The notes beneath the pieces were generated by a model, which ran no database searches, was not told where the DNA came from, and worked only from the letters and a program-made list of their open reading frames with translations. Source: an uncultured Armatimonadota bacterium (GTDB lineage Bacteria; Armatimonadota; UBA5829; DTJY01). Taken from it: DNA of 16,511 nucleotides. Shown here piece by piece: positions 13,307 to 16,511 of the stretch (position 1 is its first letter; every line of letters begins with the position of its first letter). Both the position numbers and the translations under genes were made by a program. The stretch spans positions 1 through 16,511 of the forward strand of contig CALNCU010000002.1 in NCBI GenBank assembly GCA_937875395.1, written 5' to 3'.

Positions 13307-14131
13307 GTGGAAACCAAATATCAGGGTAAATCATTGAGCCTGTTTAAAAAAAGTTTAAAAGGCATTGCAGCCGGGGTGTGCGCAGTGGGGCTTTGCGCTC
13401 TTGCGCGCAAGGTGAAATCCAGGGTTGGGACGCTGGATATTGCCCAGTCTCTGGAAGGAATCCCCTTTCCCGGCACGGATCTCTACTCCTTCCTTGCCAC
13501 GCGGGAGCTTAAACCCATGTATACGGAGATGGCCGGCGAGATTCTTAAGGAGAAAGAATTTCATAAGCTGCTGGATATATCTACAGGGTTGGGTTATATG
13601 CCTATAGAACTTGCCCTTCATTGCAAAGACTGCCTGGTTATAGGCATGGATGAATCTGCAGATATGGTGCGCATAGCAGAAGACAACGCCCGCGCCTCAC
13701 ACGTTAGAAACACCGTGGATTTTGTTACCGGAAGCGTAACAAACCTTCCTTTTCCCGGGCGTTACTTTGATCTTGTGACAAGCATTAACGTGCTCCATCA
13801 CTGGGAAGACCCTGTATCTGTTATGGAAGAGATTTATCACGTCCTTCTTCCGGGCGGAGAGTTCTGGATATACGATTACCGCTATGAGACGCCGCAAAAG
13901 GTATGGGACGATGCCAAAGAGCGGCTCCCCCTTTACCTGCGCCTGCCGTTTACAATTGGGCCGGTTGGGGGTTGGAAGGCAGCCTACGCCGAAAGAGAAC
14001 TACGCCGGATGATTGAAGGCACCCGTTTTGAGGTACTCTCCATAGAACCCAAAACCTTTACGATCTTTGAACAGAAGCTTCCCGCTTTTACCCTGGCACG
14101 CCTCCGCAAACCGTCTACCACAACGGATTGA
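13307..14131 (+). CDS. Class I SAM-dependent methyltransferase (Methyltransf_11-like)
   Basis: The 274-residue product has a Rossmann-like methyltransferase core. Motif I is LDISTGLG at about 89-96 (a variant of LDxGCGxG), an acidic residue follows in VIGMDESADM, and the later block reads FDLVTSINVLHHWEDP, then LLPGGEFWIYDY. The N-terminus has a short hydrophobic stretch (GIAAGVCAVGLCALA, about 19-33) that could anchor it to the membrane. The substrate is unknown; small molecules or lipids/quinones are typical for this fold. The start is uncertain: GTG 13307 has no SD, while TTG 13334 in frame follows AGGG at 7 nt. It is divergent from the MBL operon and stands alone. Confidence 0.85.
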   Translation: METKYQGKSLSLFKKSLKGIAAGVCAVGLCALARKVKSRVGTLDIAQSLEGIPFPGTDLYSFLATRELKPMYTEMAGEILKEKEFHKLLDISTGLGYMPIELALHCKDCLVIGMDESADMVRIAEDNARASHVRNTVDFVTGSVTNLPFPGRYFDLVTSINVLHHWEDPVSVMEEIYHVLLPGGEFWIYDYRYETPQKVWDDAKERLPLYLRLPFTIGPVGGWKAAYAERELRRMIEGTRFEVLSIEPKTFTIFEQKLPAFTLARLRKPSTTTD

Positions 14132-14501
14132 TTGCGCTACTGCACAGCCCAAGCATCGAAATGTTTTTCTGCCCTGTACAACGCCCGCGACGTGCTTTGC
14201 ACTCTGCAACCTAGGTATCCAAGACATATTTTATAGCCAGGCTGGTAATTAATTGACAAATATCCAAAAAGGCATTACCATGTTAGTTGCTTTCTGCTTT
14301 GCAGCAATGTTGCTTTTAAAGCCAGCAGTCAAGTGTTTTACCTTAATTAATTCAGCCATACTACTATTATATTTATATTTAAGTATAACCAATCCAGATA
14401 GAGCAGATTAACTGCATTTGCTTCAGCTAATTAGGGTCACCGCGTTCTCCGGCATAACCGCAATGCAAAAGCTACAGATTTTTTAACACCAGGGGATGCA
14501 T
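14132..14501 (+). other. 370-base AT-richer spacer before the polysaccharide locus
   Basis: This gap between the methyltransferase and the dehydratase gene has visibly lower GC than its surroundings. It holds a perfect TTGACA at 14253-14258 with TACCAT (4/6) 17 nt later, a possible promoter for the polysaccharide genes with a leader of about 210 nt. It also holds a possible tiny ORF (14280-14411) and no clear terminator. I recognised no riboswitch, ops/JUMPstart element or tRNA. Confidence 0.5.
14280..14411 (+). CDS. Possible 43-residue hydrophobic peptide
   Basis: An ATG with a weak AAGG SD (7 nt) opens 43 codons rich in Leu, Ala and Ile (MLVAFCFAAMLLL, then SAILLLYLYLSI), like a tiny membrane protein with one or two short segments. 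An in-frame TTG at 14253 would extend it by 9 residues but coincides with a possible -35 box. No family is recognised. AT-rich DNA readily gives such frames by chance, so the call is tentative. Confidence 0.25.
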   Translation: MLVAFCFAAMLLLKPAVKCFTLINSAILLLYLYLSITNPDRAD

Positions 14502-16445
14502 ATGGGTTATATGTTTAGCAGCATAGCTGATAATATAAAAATACGTGCAAAGCATATTATAGTAATGGCCGATATGCTGGCCATTCTCTGTGCGCTCTTT
14601 CTTGCATTATTGCTGCGATTTGACAATATGTCCGCCTCTGCAATCTACGCCACATACCTGGCGCCTCATATCTACAGCCTGCCGGTAGTAGTTGTTCTCT
14701 ACATTTTTCTGCTATCAAAGCACCGGCTATACAGATATGCATGGCGTTTTTTAAGCATAGAAGTAGTATGGTCTATTTTCTGCGCCAACACTCTTGGCTT
14801 AGCCTGTATGATAATAACGCAGCAGCTCATTGATGACAGTACTATGCCCATGTCCGTACTTATTATATTTTGGATGCTCTGTTTTATTTTTATATCCTCA
14901 TTCAGAATTATGTTAAGGGTGATCAACAGATATATACACGCTTCCGGCCGTTCAGCCAAAGCAGTAAATGATGTTCTTCCAAAGAGGGCCATAATTATTG
15001 GTGCAGGCAACCAGGGAGCCAGGGTACTGCACGCCATAAACGATGATCCAACGCTCAGGTATAATATTATCGGTTTCCTGGATGATGCGGATGAAAGACG
15101 CGGTATATATGTAGGCAACATACCTGTTCTTGGGCATATAAAGCTTCTTAAAAACTATGTTCGCAATAAAAAAATAGATGAGGTTATAGTAGCTCTCTCC
15201 GAATCTGATTATGAAGAAATTCGTCCGCTTGTACTTGCCTGCAGAAAGAATGGTATCCCTGTTAAAATAGTCCCCAGCTTCTCTGACACGCTTTCCTCCA
15301 AGCATCCCATCAGATTTGAAGATTTTTCTGTGGAAGATCTGTTGCGCAGGCCTGCGCAATCTACAAATATAGAATCCTTCGGCAACTATCTTACAGGAAG
15401 GCGCATCCTGGTTACCGGCGCGGGGGGTTCCATAGGCTCCGAGCTCTGCCGGCAGATTATTGCCCTGAAGCCGGAGAAGCTCTTTCTACTTGGGCACGGC
15501 GAAAACTCCATCTTCCAGATACTGCAGGAGCTAAAAAGGGATTATCCGCAGCTTGCAGACCAAATTGCACCTATTATTGCCTGCGTTACAAATAAAAGGC
15601 GGATTGACCAGATATTTAATTCTGCTCGCCCGCACATAGTCTTCCATGCCGCCGCACACAAGCACGTGCCACTTATGGAACAGAACATTATTGAGGCAGC
15701 CAATAATAATGTGATAGGAACTTATAATATTGCAGAGGCATGCGGCAAGTTTAAGGTAATGAAGATGGTGCTGGTTTCAACAGATAAAGCCGCAAAACCG
15801 CACAGTATAATGGGCGCAACAAAATGGCTCTGCGAATCCGTGATGCTATCGGGCGCCAGGCGCTGGGAATCCACCGCATTTATAGCAGTAAGGTTCGGCA
15901 ATGTTCTTGGAAGCCGGGGGAGCGTTATCCCCGTGTTCAAGGAGCAGATAAAGAACGGCGGTCCGGTTACAGTTACACACCCGGAGATGACTCGTTTCTT
16001 TATGACCATCCCGGAAGCCTCCCGATTGGTGGTGCAGGCGGGCGCCGTAGGTGATTCCGGCGAACTCTATCTGCTTGATATGGGTAAGCCCGTACGCATA
16101 CTGGATCTTGCAGAGGATATGATCCGCCTCTCCGGCCTTGAACCTAATGTGGATATCAGGGTGGAGTTCTCCGGAATCCGTCCGGGCGAGAAGCTTCACG
16201 AGCAACTGACATCAGAGACTGAACAGATTGAGAAGACAGAGTGGGAAGGCCTCTCTATTATACACAGGCCGGAGACGCTGAACCCTGCCCGCATGCCGGA
16301 ACTTATTTCACAAATGCTTAATGTGGTAGAGGGCGGCGATGATTCTGAGATGCTGGCACTGTTCCGGGAGGTTGTTGCCGGGTACCTGCCAGATTATGAA
16401 CGCAGTATTACAACTCCGGGGATATCATCTGCGCAGCCGACTTAG
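14502..16445 (+). CDS. Membrane-bound nucleotide-sugar 4,6-dehydratase, CapD/FlaA1/WbpM type
   Basis: This enzyme probably converts UDP-GlcNAc to a 4-keto-6-deoxy sugar for polysaccharide or glycan synthesis. About four N-terminal membrane helices (roughly residues 18-40, 48-69, 84-106, 112-137) are followed by a first Rossmann domain with GAGNQG (167-172) and the catalytic SDR domain with GAGGSIG (306-312), VSTDKAAKP (T427, D428) and MGATK (M437, K441). Met in place of the SDR Tyr is characteristic of the PglF/WbpM/FlaA1 dehydratases. Length 647 is typical of the long form. ATG 14502 is chosen over 14496 because AGGGG lies 6 nt before it. A CpsB-type phosphatase gene begins 30 nt downstream, marking a capsule/EPS locus. 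Confidence 0.93.
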   Translation: MGYMFSSIADNIKIRAKHIIVMADMLAILCALFLALLLRFDNMSASAIYATYLAPHIYSLPVVVVLYIFLLSKHRLYRYAWRFLSIEVVWSIFCANTLGLACMIITQQLIDDSTMPMSVLIIFWMLCFIFISSFRIMLRVINRYIHASGRSAKAVNDVLPKRAIIIGAGNQGARVLHAINDDPTLRYNIIGFLDDADERRGIYVGNIPVLGHIKLLKNYVRNKKIDEVIVALSESDYEEIRPLVLACRKNGIPVKIVPSFSDTLSSKHPIRFEDFSVEDLLRRPAQSTNIESFGNYLTGRRILVTGAGGSIGSELCRQIIALKPEKLFLLGHGENSIFQILQELKRDYPQLADQIAPIIACVTNKRRIDQIFNSARPHIVFHAAAHKHVPLMEQNIIEAANNNVIGTYNIAEACGKFKVMKMVLVSTDKAAKPHSIMGATKWLCESVMLSGARRWESTAFIAVRFGNVLGSRGSVIPVFKEQIKNGGPVTVTHPEMTRFFMTIPEASRLVVQAGAVGDSGELYLLDMGKPVRILDLAEDMIRLSGLEPNVDIRVEFSGIRPGEKLHEQLTSETEQIEKTEWEGLSIIHRPETLNPARMPELISQMLNVVEGGDDSEMLALFREVVAGYLPDYERSITTPGISSAQPT

Positions 16446-16475
16446 GTATAGAGCCTGGCAGAAAGCAGGATTAGC

Positions 16476-16511
16476 ATGATAGATATACATTCCCATCTGC
16501 TGCCGGGGATG
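16476..16511 (+). CDS. Start of a PHP-domain protein, probably CpsB/YwqE-type tyrosine phosphatase (truncated)
   Basis: Only 12 codons are in the window: MIDIHSHLLPGM. The D-x-H-S-H-L-L-P-G start is characteristic of the PHP metal-binding fold of Gram-positive CpsB/CapC/YwqE phosphatases, which dephosphorylate the tyrosine kinase controlling polysaccharide chain length. An AGGA SD lies 5 nt upstream, and it follows the CapD-type gene by 30 nt. The short fragment limits the certainty. Confidence 0.7.
   Translation, partial: MIDIHSHLLPGM

Noticed and set aside
14401..14500. c-di-GMP or c-di-AMP riboswitch before the dehydratase gene
   Set aside because: I compared GGGTCACCGCG and nearby segments with remembered consensus motifs and found no convincing match.
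1..16511. CRISPR array, insertion sequence, integrase or defence cassette
   Set aside because: No spaced direct repeats, transposase or recombinase motifs, or known defence domains were seen. The window is mostly housekeeping plus a stress cluster.

Overview
The window looks like a chromosome segment of an anaerobic Bacillota (Clostridia-like) bacterium of moderate GC. This rests on several signs: a SAM-I riboswitch in front of metK, strong GGAGG-type ribosome binding sites with several TTG/GTG starts, the rpsF-ssb-rpsR order, a class II aspartokinase, a stand-alone 2[4Fe-4S] ferredoxin, and a CapD/CpsB-type polysaccharide locus at the right edge. The lineage is an inference from gene content; no rRNA is present to confirm it. 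I saw no IS element, tRNA, rRNA or CRISPR.

Layout. (1) Positions 1-1521, minus strand: the 5' part of metK behind a complete SAM-I riboswitch, attenuator terminator and promoter, then a 56-residue ferredoxin with its own promoter. (2) Positions 1750-8163, plus strand: a stress-type cluster of a small BON-domain protein, a GH94 disaccharide phosphorylase, an Hsp20 chaperone, Lon protease and a three-BON-domain protein. Both BON genes have leaders in which a perfect 10-bp long-range inverted repeat covers the Shine-Dalgarno (SD) sequence. (3) Positions 8232-10969, plus strand: aspartate kinase with its own promoter, then the rpsF-ssb-rpsR operon with a strong promoter, a structured leader carrying a candidate S6:S18 autoregulatory hairpin, hairpins before ssb and rpsR, and a bidirectional terminator. 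(4) Positions 11026-13158, minus strand: an MBL-fold hydrolase related to the ComEC C-terminal domain, a DUF3006 protein and rlmN, tightly packed as an operon. The MBL protein has lost several family metal-site residues. (5) Positions 13307-16511, plus strand: a SAM-dependent methyltransferase, a 370-base AT-richer spacer with one possible tiny membrane peptide, a CapD/FlaA1-type nucleotide-sugar 4,6-dehydratase, and the first 12 codons of a CpsB/YwqE-type PHP phosphatase, so a capsule/exopolysaccharide locus continues beyond the window.

The most interesting material is regulatory RNA. The two BON genes flank the Hsp20-Lon core and share the same leader design: an outer 10-bp helix on the SD, an inner hairpin and a loop of about 45-55 nt. 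This design matches no riboswitch class I could recognise. The unusual BON-GH94-Hsp20-Lon-BON neighbourhood and the degenerate MBL/DUF3006 pair come next.
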